From the NCBI GenBank assembly GCA_024138015.1, contig JAMXBB010000011.1:82891934-82955933 (forward strand): a stretch of 64,000 nt of DNA. The letters are read 5' to 3'. The notes below the pieces were generated by a model. It saw only the letters and a program-made list of their open reading frames with translations, ran no database searches and was not told where the DNA came from. The DNA comes from Lumnitzera littorea. Taxonomy: Eukaryota; Streptophyta; Magnoliopsida; Myrtales; Combretaceae. How positions within the stretch are numbered: position 1 is the first letter of the stretch; the number at the start of each line of letters is the position of its first letter. The position numbers were made by a program, and so were the translations under genes. Positions 47,726-58,240 of the stretch are shown here, in pieces.

Positions 47726-47947
47726 ATGTTTAGGCTTAAAATGGCAGATGACCAAGTAAATAATCAGAGAATTGATTGGCTACATAACCTCCTTAGGATT
47801 TGTAAGCAGCAACTAGAGGCTAAAATTGCCTATCTGAAGGAGAAGCTTGAATGCTCTAAAACTCACAACCGGGCTTTAAAAGCCCTTTTTGGGCAAGTCA
47901 TTGGAGAAACCTATGAAATACTAGAAGACTTTACAGCTCGTCTATAA
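47726..47947 (+). CDS. Small coiled-coil ORF in the LARD-like element (unknown function)
   Basis: This open phase of 73 codons is one of the few intact-looking readings in the window. It starts MFRLKMADDQ; the in-frame second Met at codon 6 is an alternative start. It then shows heptad-like leucine and basic/acidic spacing (LLRICKQQLEAKIAYLKEKL), predicting a helix or coiled coil, and ends DFTARL. No signal peptide, membrane segment or metal motif is seen, and I recognise no family. It lies between the leader and the repeat arrays, where gag would start in an autonomous relative. It could be a remnant of gag, a structural helper or chance. A 73-codon open phase in AT-rich DNA is not strong proof by itself. 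Confidence 0.4.
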   Translation: MFRLKMADDQVNNQRIDWLHNLLRICKQQLEAKIAYLKEKLECSKTHNRALKALFGQVIGETYEILEDFTARL

Positions 47948-48360
47948 GACTTAGTTTAGGGTTTTTTCTAGTTTATAGCTAGGAGACTTAGAATAAATGT
48001 CAAGTTTTAAGAATAAATGTTAGGTTCTCTTCCTTGGTTTTTTGTACTTTGCTTTCTAATAATAAAAAGTTCTCTTCAGTTTAATTCTTCCTTCTTTAAG
48101 ATTCCCTTTTGTGAATAAGGGCTTCAATAGTCATTCCTCTAACCATTTTTTCTATCTCCCTCAATGAAATGTAAATAATTGTTGAATTATAAATAGAACC
48201 CTAAAAATCACCATCCTTATTTGTAATTTGATAAAACTTTATCTTTCTCTCTTAAACAAAAAAAAAGAAAAAAGTTAATAAAAAGAAAAGTTGCTGACGA
48301 TTATAAATCCTTATGGGCTCAACTCAAATGAGCCGACCTAAGCCCAAGCTTAAGCCTTTG
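47948..48360 (+). other. Non-coding LARD interior
   Basis: AT-rich, no motif. A duplicated AAGAATAAATGT word lies near 47990-48020. Confidence 0.4.
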
Positions 48361-48690
48361 GCCTACTTAAGCAACCAATCAAAACATTAGCCCTTTAGCC
48401 CGTTAAGGTAGCTAGCTCAAACACTTGGCCTAATAAGCTAGCCAACCCAAACACTTGGCTGGTTAAGGAATCCAACACAAATCCTTCGACCATTGAGGTA
48501 GCTAGCTTAAACACATGGCCTGTTAAGTTATGCAACCGAACGAAACCACTTGGCCCATTAAGGTAGCCAAGCCAAACATAAACCATAACTTGTTAAGACA
48601 GCTAAACCAAACACAATCCCTAGCCTATCAAGGTATCCAACTAAGTCAAAACCCTTGGTTTAGTAAGAAAACCAAACCTGACCAAGTCAT
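48361..48690 (+). repeat. 30-35-bp tandem array in the LARD-like element
   Basis: About ten units resemble CCTGTTAAGGTAGCTAGC followed by TCAAACACTTGG. Lengths alternate between about 30 and 35 bases through small insertions. Confidence 0.75.
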
Positions 48691-49373
48691 CATTTCACAT
48701 TAAGGCATATGTTAAGAAACTAAGGGGCACAGTCAATCTCCACCAAGAGGCAAATAAATAAAAGATTCCTCTCTAAGAAATTGGTAACTCACTTTTAAAA
48801 AGTTTAAGGTGAAATGAGGCAAACTATATTTCATACACTAACCCTTAAACAATTTGAGAGTTGAGCGACATAATGATGAGAATATTTTGGACTCATTCCT
48901 TAAAAAAGGTCTACTTTGAATGTGATACGTAGATTAAAATAAAGTTATGGATTCATTTTCAAATCCCAAACATAGCTATCCATTGTTAACCTCGTTAGAC
49001 CAATTTGAAGAGTTTTTTAAGTTTAAACTTTGTTAAGAACCACCCTATATTGGGGCAATTTGGAGGTTAAGGTCACTGATTAGGAGAGAAGGATAAAATT
49101 GGTTTATGCTTGCTTAAGTAAAGTTAATTTAAAAATGACTTTTATTTTTGATAAGTTATTTTTCTTTAAAATAAAGAAGAGCCAAATTCCTTTTCAAACA
49201 CCTCAAGCTTACTTTACTCAAGCCTATACACTAGAAATCCATAGATCTAAGGCGTTGAATCTCTTAAAAGACAAAGACTTAGCAATATAAATAATCACTT
49301 TTTGGGCCAAAGGAAAGAAAGAGCAGCAAGAAATAATGGGGCGAAGTAATGAATAAGGAAAGAATGGGGTGGC

Positions 49374-49405
<32 letters not shown>

Positions 49406-50433
49406 AATTAAAAAAAAAAAAGAAAAGGGAAAAATCTTAAAAATCAAGCTTATGTGTAAAAAGAAAAGCCCCAATTGAAGATAGCCCAAAAAATATAAGG
49501 CCCATAATTAAAGCTCAAACATTCCCAAGAAATACAAAGCCCTCATGCCCAGCCTAAAAATATAAACCCTACATATCTATCCCAAGTCACAAAACATAAT
49601 GCCACATTACACAAACACAAGGCCTTCTCACCCATAATACTACCCATACTTAATAAAACTCTTCTAATCTTAAAGGATTATTTATTTTTAATAAAATTTT
49701 TTTTTGAAACTAAGGCAAGCATACTTTTAATTTTTCCTAAAGGTTCTTGACTTGCACACTTAGGTTGAATAAAAGTATTTCTTTCAAAATAGGCCTTCTC
49801 ATTAATCCTTTTTGAGACCCTTTGACCAAAAGCCTAAATTTATAATATTGAGTCGAAAAAGACGTAACAAATTGATTAAAGCGTATCGCTTACAAAGTGG
49901 GCTATAATTTTTGAAACTGTAGTTAAAAGTGAAATCTAGTCCAAGAGTTAGTAAGGAAGTCCTCTTTGACTAAACTAATCATAACTTACCTTTTCCTTAA
50001 AAAAGGAATGCTTAAAATCACAACGCCCTACGAGAGAGCTCAACATTAAGGTTAGGGGCATTGAGATGCCCCACATGGTTACCAAGGAAAAAGATGGTTT
50101 TAATACTTGCTTCTTAAATAGGAATTTATACCCGTTAGCAAACTTTTAAAAAGAAAAAGAGAGAGAGAAAGTAAAGGCTTGTCACAAGTTTTTGTTCCTG
50201 TCGCTTGAGTAGCCAAACTTTCAATCCAAGTCATCTGTTTCCTTTTCAATGTGGTCATACCTTTTAAGCTGATCATGTTAATCTAAGTCATTAAAAGACT
50301 TAATCCTTGATGCATTTTTGTCATTAAATGGTTCTCACTAAATACTTTATTTGTAAATATTTTTTCCAAGTCAAGAAGTTTTTCAAACTAGTTATTTTCC
50401 TCTTTACTTCTTTAATCCTTCATCAACTTTCCT
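48691..50433 (+). other. Non-coding LARD interior between arrays
   Basis: No coding motif. Poly-A tracts occur near 49375-49430. Short open phases here (for example 49099-49290) have no recognisable content. Confidence 0.4.
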
Positions 50434-52765
50434 TAGGGTTCAAGCTAGTTCTTATAGTGTTGTCTCGTTTTTCATTCACTTTTTAGGGTTGTAGCCAACT
50501 TCTAAAGTGTTACCTCCTCTTTTATCAATTTCCTTTAGGGTTATTAACCAGCTCATAGGGTACCTCCCTTTACCAATTTCTCTTTTAGTCAACCCATAGA
50601 GTGCTTCTCTTCACTAATTGGTTTTAGCTAGCTCGTAAGGTACTTACCTTTTGTCAATATCTTTTAGGGTTCTAGCAAACTTTTAAAGCACTATCGCATC
50701 TTTTATTTTTAAGGTTCTAGCCAGCTCTTAGAGTGCTAGCTTGTCTTTCATCCTTTTTAAGGTTCAAGCTAGCTCTTAGAGTATTGTTTCTTATTTCACT
50801 CATTTTTTAGGGTTCTAACTAGCACCTAAAGTATTATCTCATCTTTCACCATTTTTAGAGTTTTAGTCAACTCATCGAGCACTATCTCAACCCAATCTTT
50901 TAGCAAACCCATAGGGCACTTCTCTTCACCAAATTATTTTAGCTAGCCTGTAGGGTGCTTTTCTCTACTAATTTGTCTTAGCTAGCTCAAGGAGCGCTTT
51001 GCTAATTCATTGAGGTTAGTTAACTCATAAGGGCATGACTAGGTTTTCAATCTTTTTAGGGTCTTAACTAACTCAAGAAGTGCTTTTGCTCGTTGACTTA
51101 GTTTATTTAGCACAGAGGAGCACGACTAGGTTTTTCTTCAACGGTCTTAGCTAAATCAAGGAGCACTTACCCATCTCATTCTCTTTAGTGTCTTAGTCAG
51201 CTCAATGAGCACTTTGCTAGTTCACCTAGGTTAATCAGCTCTAGGGGTACAACTAGGTTTTCAATCTCTTTAGGGTTTTAGTTAGCTTAAGAAGTACTTT
51301 TGCCTATTCACTTAGGTTAGTTAGCTTAGAGGAGCATAGCCAGATCTTCCTTTAAGGGTCTTAGCCAACTCAAGGGGTGTGTATCCATCTCATCCTCTTT
51401 AGAGTCTTATCTAGCCTAAGGAGCATTTTGTTCATATACCTAGGTTAGTCAGATCATAGGAGCATCATTAGGTTCTAATTTAGGGTTTTAGCCAGCTTAA
51501 GAAGCGCTTCACTTGTTCACCTTAGATAGTCAGCTAAGAGGAGCACTTCCAGGTTTTCTTAAATCAATTCCAAAATTTAGGGTTGCTAGTCTACTAGAGA
51601 TGTTCCTGCCTAGGTTAGTTAGCTTAAAGGACCATGATCAAGTTTCAATGTAAGGTTTTAGCCAGCTTAATGAGCGCTTTGCCCATTTACCTAAGATAGT
51701 AAGCTTAGAGGAGCACTTCCAAGTTTTCACGAATCAATTCCAAAATTTAAGGTTGCTAGTTTACTAGATACACTCTTACCTAGGTTAGTCAACTCAAAAG
51801 AGCATAACTAGTTTTCAATTTAGGGTCTTAACCAGCTCAAGGAGCACTTTGCCTATTCACCTAGGTTAGTTAGCTTAAAGGAGTATAACCAGGTTCTTTA
51901 AGGGTTTTAGCTAGCTTAAGGAGTACTTTGCTCATTCACCTATGTTAGTTAGCTTAGAAGAGTACAACTAGGTTCTTTTTTAGGGGTCTTAGTTAGCTTA
52001 AGGAGCGTTTACCCATCTCATTCAATTTAGGGTCTTGGCCAACTTAAAGAGCACTTTGTCGATTCACCTAGGTTAGTCAACTTAAAGGAGAACGACTAGG
52101 TTTTCGAATTTTTTAAGGTCTTAGCCAGCTCATGGAACTCTTACCCATCTCATTCTCTTTAAGGTCTTAGCTAGCACAAGAAGCGCTTTGCCCATTCACC
52201 TAGGTTAGTTAACTCATAAGGGCACAACTAGGTTTTCAATTTCTTTAGGGTCTTAGTAAGCTTAAAGAGTTCTTCACCCTTTCACTTAGGATAGTCAGCT
52301 CAGCTTAATAGGGTACTACCAGGTTTCAATCTCTCATTTAGGATCTTAGCCAACTTAAGGAGCATTTTGCTCATTCATCTAGATTAGTCAACTCATAGGG
52401 GCACAACTAGGCTTCAATATTTCATTTAGGGTCTTAACCAACTCAAGAAGTGCTTTGCCCATTTGCTTAGGTTGGTCAACTCATAAGGGTATGACTAGGC
52501 TTCAATATTTCATTTAAGGTTTTAACTAGCTCAAGGAGCGCTTTGCCCATTTCCTAGGTTATTCAGCTCAAAGAAGCACTACTAAGTTCTCAATTTAGGG
52601 TCCTAGGTAGCTTGAGAAATGCTTCACCCATTTACCTAAATTAGTCAGCTCATAGGGGTACGACTAGGCTTTAAAATTCATTTAGAGTTTTTGCTAAGCT
52701 ATAGAGGTACTACCCTCTTTCAGTTACTATTGTATCTCGGTTGGCTCTTAGGGTACCTCCTCTCA
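50434..52765 (+). repeat. Main minisatellite of the LARD-like element, mixed 50/86/125-bp units
   Basis: The recurring core is TTAGGGTCTTAGCCAGCTC with AAGGAGCGCTTTGCCCA. The left part (50434-51000) has units of about 50 bases. From 51020 most units are about 82-86 bases, adding TTCACCTAGGTTAGTCAGC and GGCACGACTAGGTTTTCAA; some are longer, about 125. Between about 51525 and 51780 a two-unit block recurs (GAGGAGCACTTCCA followed by AAAATTTAGGGTTGCTAG or its variant), suggesting a higher-order unit of about 170 bases. Confidence 0.9.
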
Positions 52766-53242
52766 CTTTCACCTTTCACCAAATCCCCAGTGAATCAAGC
52801 TTAAATCAATTAGCTAGTTATAAAGCTTCTTAGGTTCATTTCATTCCTAAGGCAAAAATACTATCTGTTTCAATTTTTGTGGCAAAGTTTTATTCAAACT
52901 TTACCACAAAGAAGAATAGCTGTAAACACCCTATTTTAGCTACCCCTATAATTTTAGAATTTATACAAGGATCCTAATTTAGGAAAAAAGCACAAAAAAA
53001 TAAAAAATTAGAAAAGTAAAAAAAAAATAAAAAATTTACAAAAAAAAATCACAAAAAAATAGAAAATAGAGAAAAATCACAAAAGTAGAAAATTTAGGAA
53101 AAAATATCAAATTTTTTTTGTTGAAAAAAAGAAGAAAATTTAGAAAAAATTTATAAAATTAGAAATAAATAAATAAAATAGGATAGGATTTTTAATTTAG
53201 TTTTAGTATTTTATTTATGCCTTAATAATAATAAAAGAAAAT
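52766..53242 (+). other. LARD 3' interior and purine-rich tract
   Basis: A-rich non-coding sequence (many AAAAA runs, 52980-53130). It ends in AATAATAAAAGAAAA, the likely polypurine region before the 3' LTR. Confidence 0.45.
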
Positions 53243-55614
53243 TGGATACTTAAGCCCGAGCTTAGATCTAACCCAAGCCAACCTAATTTATATGTGCAAT
53301 TTGATTACACGTATGGACAAAGCATAGGTCAACGGCTTTGCGGTTCCATACTTTAACTTGGCATTGCATATAATATGGAGGTCTTAGGTTCAATTCTTTC
53401 AATGGGCACTTTGTGCCTTTTTTTTTTTTTTTTTTGAGTTGGAATACACATGGCATAAAATTATTGCATCATGTGTTTGTGGCTAACACATGGCATACAC
53501 CTATTCAGCCACATAACTGACGTAGTGCCCACTTAGTGTTACGCCAGCAATTTCCTTCCCTTTCCTTCCTTTTCTGTTCCTTTCTCATGCGAAACCAACT
53601 TGACCCCTTCACTTTACCTTCATTTTTCACCAAACTTCCACATGTAAGTACACTTGTTTTTGGTTTAATTTCGTACTCCACATGGCCCTCTATGTATTGA
53701 ATCTAAAAACATGGTCAAATTCGTCCATTTGACCATTCAAATCAAGGGTGGAAAATAAGAAAAAAAAAACTGAAATTCTGGAATTTAACATTGGTGGTAA
53801 ATCAACTATTAATGCCCATTTCCTTATATGACCAGGCATTCCACCAATCAGTTCCAATCTTATCTACACATGTAGCACTCTAAGATAGAGGACTCTCTCT
53901 CATCCAGTCTTCAACCCACACATGCCAACATCCCTTATTCACATCAACCCCTTCCTTTGACCAAACTACACACCGAACCACCATTGCCCAAGTACAGCAA
54001 CTCAATGATGACCTATGACCTTAACCTTCCACTTACGCTCCCAGCCACTATTGTACATAGTATAGCACCACTTGCAACCGTTCGAGCACTCGGCTACCGT
54101 ATTCCCATACATAACCTCAACCCTAACCACATAGCTACTCGACCATCACTTAATAGACACAGTCGCAATGTCTACCAAACGGTTGATGTGTGTCCCAACC
54201 ACAAACATACCCTTAGTCGCTCCTAGCAACACTTGACCTACATCCATGAAACAACCCCCCTACCGATACTTGGACAACCAAAAAACAATCTATTGCCCTA
54301 AACCTCAACCCAATGCCCATTACCATAGTAACCCCAATCCGATACCTTCTCGATTCTCCCTTACACTCAACACCCATACCTTAGCGAGAACCCCATGGCT
54401 ACAAAATGCGACACATGCCTACTCATTGTTGCACTCTTCCTTATGTAAACACCATCGCCGCGACCCTAATGTCTAAAACCACCAAGCTAAGCTCCATTAG
54501 CTAATGCATTTGTCTAATCCAAAACTCATGAAAATCCTTATCCCCGCTCAATTTAGTGCTTCAATCATCTTGAGCTATCCCAACACACTATTGCGATTGA
54601 AGAAGATCCATGACCTGACTCGTAACTCGCCTAGAGCTTCCGATCCAATCCGCTGACTAACCTACGCCTCTTTAATTTAGATTTGGGTCGACCTTTTTAT
54701 TTATTTATTTATTTTATTGTTGTATTTTCTTAATTATTGTTGTTTAGTGTTTTGTATTATGGTAATGTAAAAAAAAAAAATCTGAAAAAAGAAATAAAAG
54801 AAAAAAGAAAAAAAGAAGAAGGGAAGTTAGTTTTTTTTTAATTTTATTTTCACGGTTCAAACATAAAACAAAAAATACATAATAAAAATAAAATATGATA
54901 AAATAAATAAAAATAAATAAATGTTTTACCACTTAGAAAACCTTTTTCTTAATAAAAACAAAATAAAATGGATCTTTTTCAAAATTAAGACCTTTAGAAT
55001 TTTTGAAAATCTAAAAGTTTCCTTAAATAAACCAAATTAAATAAAAAACGTAAACTCAATCATTTTCTTAAAGTAAAATCAACCAACTTGCTAATATTTT
55101 TCTAAAAGAACTATGTACATCTGATTTCGAATAGCGAGTACGTAGATATTTCTGAGGTGACATAAAAAATAAAAAATTTATTTTTTTCCTTTGTTTAGAA
55201 AATTACTCAAATTAGTAAAATTAACTTTATTTAAATGTTATTTTTTTTTTCTTGAAAGGTGAATTAAAAAAATCAAATCTAAATTTGAAAAGTGGATGGT
55301 ACTTGTAAGGGTTTAAAAAACCTAACCTCCGGACTCAATCTCTAATCCTTCAAAAACCTTGTTGTTTTTTTAATCAGCATTTCTTCACGCAAACTAGTGT
55401 CTAGATCTAAATTAAATCTATCTATTTGATTTTGACCTAAACCATTTATCAACCCCAATCGAGTGGTGATTGGAAAAGCTTACAAGTTTCTTTTTAGAAA
55501 AATAAGCCAGCTTTCTTTAAATCTTAGTCGATAATTAATATTAAATAGGTAAGGTTTGGTATTGATTGGTTTAGGGAAAACTCATTTAAAGATCGGGAAA
55601 AGTTAGGCTTAATA
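53243..55614 (+). repeat. 3' LTR of the LARD-like element
   Basis: It begins TTGGATACTTAAGC and ends AGGCTTAATA (the 5' LTR has CTCAACA there). It is colinear with 44676-47051, with an extra poly-T near 53419. Its A/B-box-like words lie at 53334-53343 and 53387-53397. Confidence 0.85.
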
Positions 55615-56523
55615 CTCGATTACCCTCGCCGGGGCACTGACCTTGGCCCCCTCCTCCTCACCCTTGTTAAGAGGGGCAAGCATCTCCATGCTTAGCTTGT
55701 CGGCATCGATGGGTTCGTCTTCTACGGTAATGGGATTAGAAGTAAGGATGAAGCCAATAGAAGGAAGAGCTACACTCACAAGCTCGATAGCCAATGGCTT
55801 TGCTCGGGAACTAAGAGGAATCCCTCGAGGTAGAGCCACCAACTTAACCTTATTGGTCTCCTTAAATGGCCTTGCCCTTAAAGTTAGAGGCCTTCATTGT
55901 TAGCTTTGACCTATCCTGTCAATGCCTCATCAACTCGTCTATAAAGGGACGGGGAATCTCATTGACTGGTCTCTTGCCTGCAAGGAATCAAGTAAGTAGT
56001 TAGGAAAAGGAAAATCAAGCAAAGAATTTGAAAAGTTACTTCCACAGGAAGTTTTCCTGAGGCCCCTTCAACTTCTACTAGAAGACTCATTTGATGCTCC
56101 AACAATACTTCTCTTTAGATCAAATAGATTGTATCTACTTAAGCACTAATTAGCTCAGTTTAGTCTAGTCTACTCAATACCTCTACTCCATAACTTTACC
56201 TTGAGATACACAACCTACCATATCTTCTCCTCGACTCGAGTGCCCACTTCAGTCCCTAGAGTCCTCACTTTGGTTTGCATATTGGACTCGGCATACTTGC
56301 ACTTTGCTCTGACCTAATAGGTTGGACCTCCTATATCCTTCTTCAAGTAGCTCAAATGCCTTTATCTCAGCCCTTTGCCAACCTAAATCTCCATCATTGC
56401 TACATCGGTACAACGGCATTAATATGGACACTTCCAGATTAGATTGATTACACGCTTGAGAAGCCCATTTTCCCTCTTCTCCTTGCCTTCATTATGATAA
56501 TGAGACTGTAGGGGGTATACAAG
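55615..56523 (-). pseudogene. Tat B antisense ORF remnants before the 3' LTR
   Basis: Minus-strand open pieces at 55842-55609 (LPRGIPLSSRAKPLAIELVS, ILTSNPITVEDEPID, ending GAKVSAPARVIEY) and 56431-56249 (EIKAFELLEEGYRRSNLLG) have protein-like composition, low-complexity acidic and helical in part. I recognise no domain. Their place, antisense between pol and the 3' LTR, is that of the Tat antisense ORF. Part of the same ORF may lie at 39.15-39.5 kb across the insertions. A GTAGGGGGTA purine tract (near 56509) just before the LTR is the likely polypurine site. Confidence 0.4.
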
Positions 56524-57021
56524 TGTTGATAATGCCTTTTGGATATGGGCTCTTCAGGCCCATCTCGACCTTATATGGCTTACAGCTTATGATAAGCCAC
56601 CTTTGGCCTAAGCTTATGACATGTCTTGTCCATCTATTGGAGGCCTCTAACAGTTAGAAGACTCCAAATAAGGCTACAAGACTAAGTCAAGCAACTACCT
56701 CTTACATATCTGGAACATGTCAAACATCATGATCCTATTCTCTAACACTTACGGATGTGGCTTTGCCCATTAACTCCTTTCAACTGTTGGCACCACTACT
56801 CTATAAATACAAGACTATTATTCAACAGTAAACTACTTGATACTTTGCTCACCTAAGCCTACTTATTACTATCAAGCACTCATATTCTTTAAATACTCAA
56901 TTGACTTAAGCATTGAAGTAACTGCATTGGACAACACCTAGGCACCCCCTTACTATGCTCTATTTTGCAGCCTTTTCTACTTGCATGAAGTCCAATTTAG
57001 ACCGGCAAAGATCTTGAGACA
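56524..57021 (+). repeat. 3' LTR of Tat B
   Basis: It begins TGTTGATAATGCC after the purine tract and ends near TTGAGACA. It has a CTATAAATA box (near 56812) and CAAACATCATGATCCTATTC in common with the 5' LTR. Confidence 0.85.
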
Positions 57022-57210
57022 ACACCAAACATAAAGAGATTGTAGAAAGTTTTGTGCAAAAATAACAAACCTATGACTAATGTAATGAAGAAAAAAAAAA
57101 AGCATACTTAGGAAGTTTTGGGCAATATTTACAAATTCTATAATTGTCTATGAACAAAAGTAGAATGGATGTTTGAGTGAATTGACGAAATAATTTCCAA
57201 TCTGACAAAG
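57022..57210. other. Short anonymous stretch
   Basis: AT-rich DNA between Tat B and the next element; nothing recognised. Confidence 0.4.
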
Positions 57211-58240
57211 TAATGGGAATCAAGACTAGAAGCATTCAAGCTTGAGAAGACTAGGTTATGGTTCTTATTTCAACTAGCAAACTATCAAAAGGCAAGTTCT
57301 GAAGCCTAAAAAGACTTATTATGGCCAAGACATAGGTCGTAAGAGGAAGTCTATTGAAGATTAACTTTAGAATCATAAAAGGAATCCAATAGAAAACACA
57401 TTTGGTTCATCAAAGGAAAAGGTTAGAGGTTCTAGATGAAAGGCAATTTCTAAGCTAAAGAGAGATTCTAAATATAATCCTAAAAGAAAGAAATTTTATT
57501 GCTTCTAAAATCAGGCAAAATGCATTTGGGATAAAGCTTCTAACAAGCACACTAGAAGAAGTTTATGATGATAAAACTTCTAGAAGAAGTTATCTATGTG
57601 GGCATTTCTTCACTTGAATTAATTCTAGATAAGGAAGGAGAATATTATAGAGCTCAATAAATTAAGATGCAATTAGTTCCCTCTTGGGTATTTTTTCCTT
57701 TCTTGGAAAGTTATTACATATCCTTTCTACTACTTTCCTTTTATGATAGCTACCAGTGTTAGTTTTAAATATCATGTAGCACCATAAATTAGGCAATTTT
57801 ATCACTTATCAATTTTCTTTGAATGAAAATTGTCATTTACTCTTTTAGGAGAATTTTGTGACACCTTTTATCTCTATTAAGGTTTGTCCCTATTGATCTT
57901 ATCAGTTAAAATACTCTTTTAACTGTAGTAATTCTTTTAACTGATAATGTCATGAGTTATATCAACTACTTTGATTAAAAATCCATTTTATTTTCATAAA
58001 ATGTGGGTAATATCGATAGTAGAAGTTTGAACATTTTTCATAGTTCTACTATTGGATTTGATTCCTTTGTTGTTTACATCCTTAATTTTATCTTTACTTC
58101 ACCATGTTATAAAGAAAATCATAAAAATATTGTTCTTTCTTATTGTTTTAACTTCATAATACATAAGCCTCAATTTCTATCCTCATGCCATGCATCTAAT
58201 TTGTGTTTACATCCTCATGCTCTTGGTTTGTGAGCTTTCA
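57211..58240 (+). repeat. 5' LTR and possible leader of the 57.2-60.7 kb element
   Basis: The first 440 bases match the 3' LTR. From about 57655 the two differ, so either an insertion lies here or the 3' copy was replaced. An open phase at 58003-58233 has no recognisable content. TTGGTAAGTTTC near 58244 may be a badly decayed primer site. Confidence 0.5.

Larger units (their letters stand above)
44676..55614 (+). mobile_element. Large non-autonomous LTR retrotransposon (LARD-like), no gag-pol
   Basis: Two colinear direct repeats of 2.37 kb (44676-47051, 53243-55614) enclose 6.2 kb without any gag, PR, RT, RNase H or integrase motif. A PBS-like stretch follows the first LTR. The centre holds a 73-residue coiled-coil ORF (47726-47947), a 30-35-bp array (48361-48690) and a 2.3-kb array (50434-52765). 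A purine-rich AAAAGAAAA tract precedes the second LTR. Such layouts are called LARDs (large retrotransposon derivatives). Flanking bases do not give a matching duplication. It sits between a copia LTR and Tat B sequence, so it is nested in Tat B. Confidence 0.75.
29163..57021 (+). mobile_element. Tat B: Tat-type Ty3/gypsy element expanded by nested insertions
   Basis: The 5' LTR (29163-29602) and 3' LTR (56524-57021) both start TGTTGATA, share ATATGGGCTC and run parallel to CTACTTGC...AAGTCCAAT. Between them, in order, are gag, PR, RT-RH, an archaeal-type RNase H, integrase, an 87-bp tandem array and antisense ORF remnants. Dual RNase H, post-pol tandem repeats and antisense ORFs are Tat features. 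Insertions account for most of the 28 kb: solo LTR B (33553-36973), a copia remnant (39.5-44.6 kb) and a 10.9-kb non-autonomous element (44676-55614). The target duplication is unresolved: CAAAT on the left, CAAAC starting at 57026 on the right. Confidence 0.85.

Noticed and set aside
50434..52765. CRISPR-like or coding repeat protein
   Set aside because: No spacers, no sustained open frame and variable unit length; it is a non-coding minisatellite.
53957..54476. Two neighbouring open phases (89 and 76 residues)
   Set aside because: Both are inside the LARD 3' LTR and have no recognisable motif. The equivalent part of the 5' LTR has no sustained matching reading.
58003..58233. 76-residue open phase
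   Set aside because: It lies in LTR/leader sequence of the chromovirus derivative and has no recognisable content.
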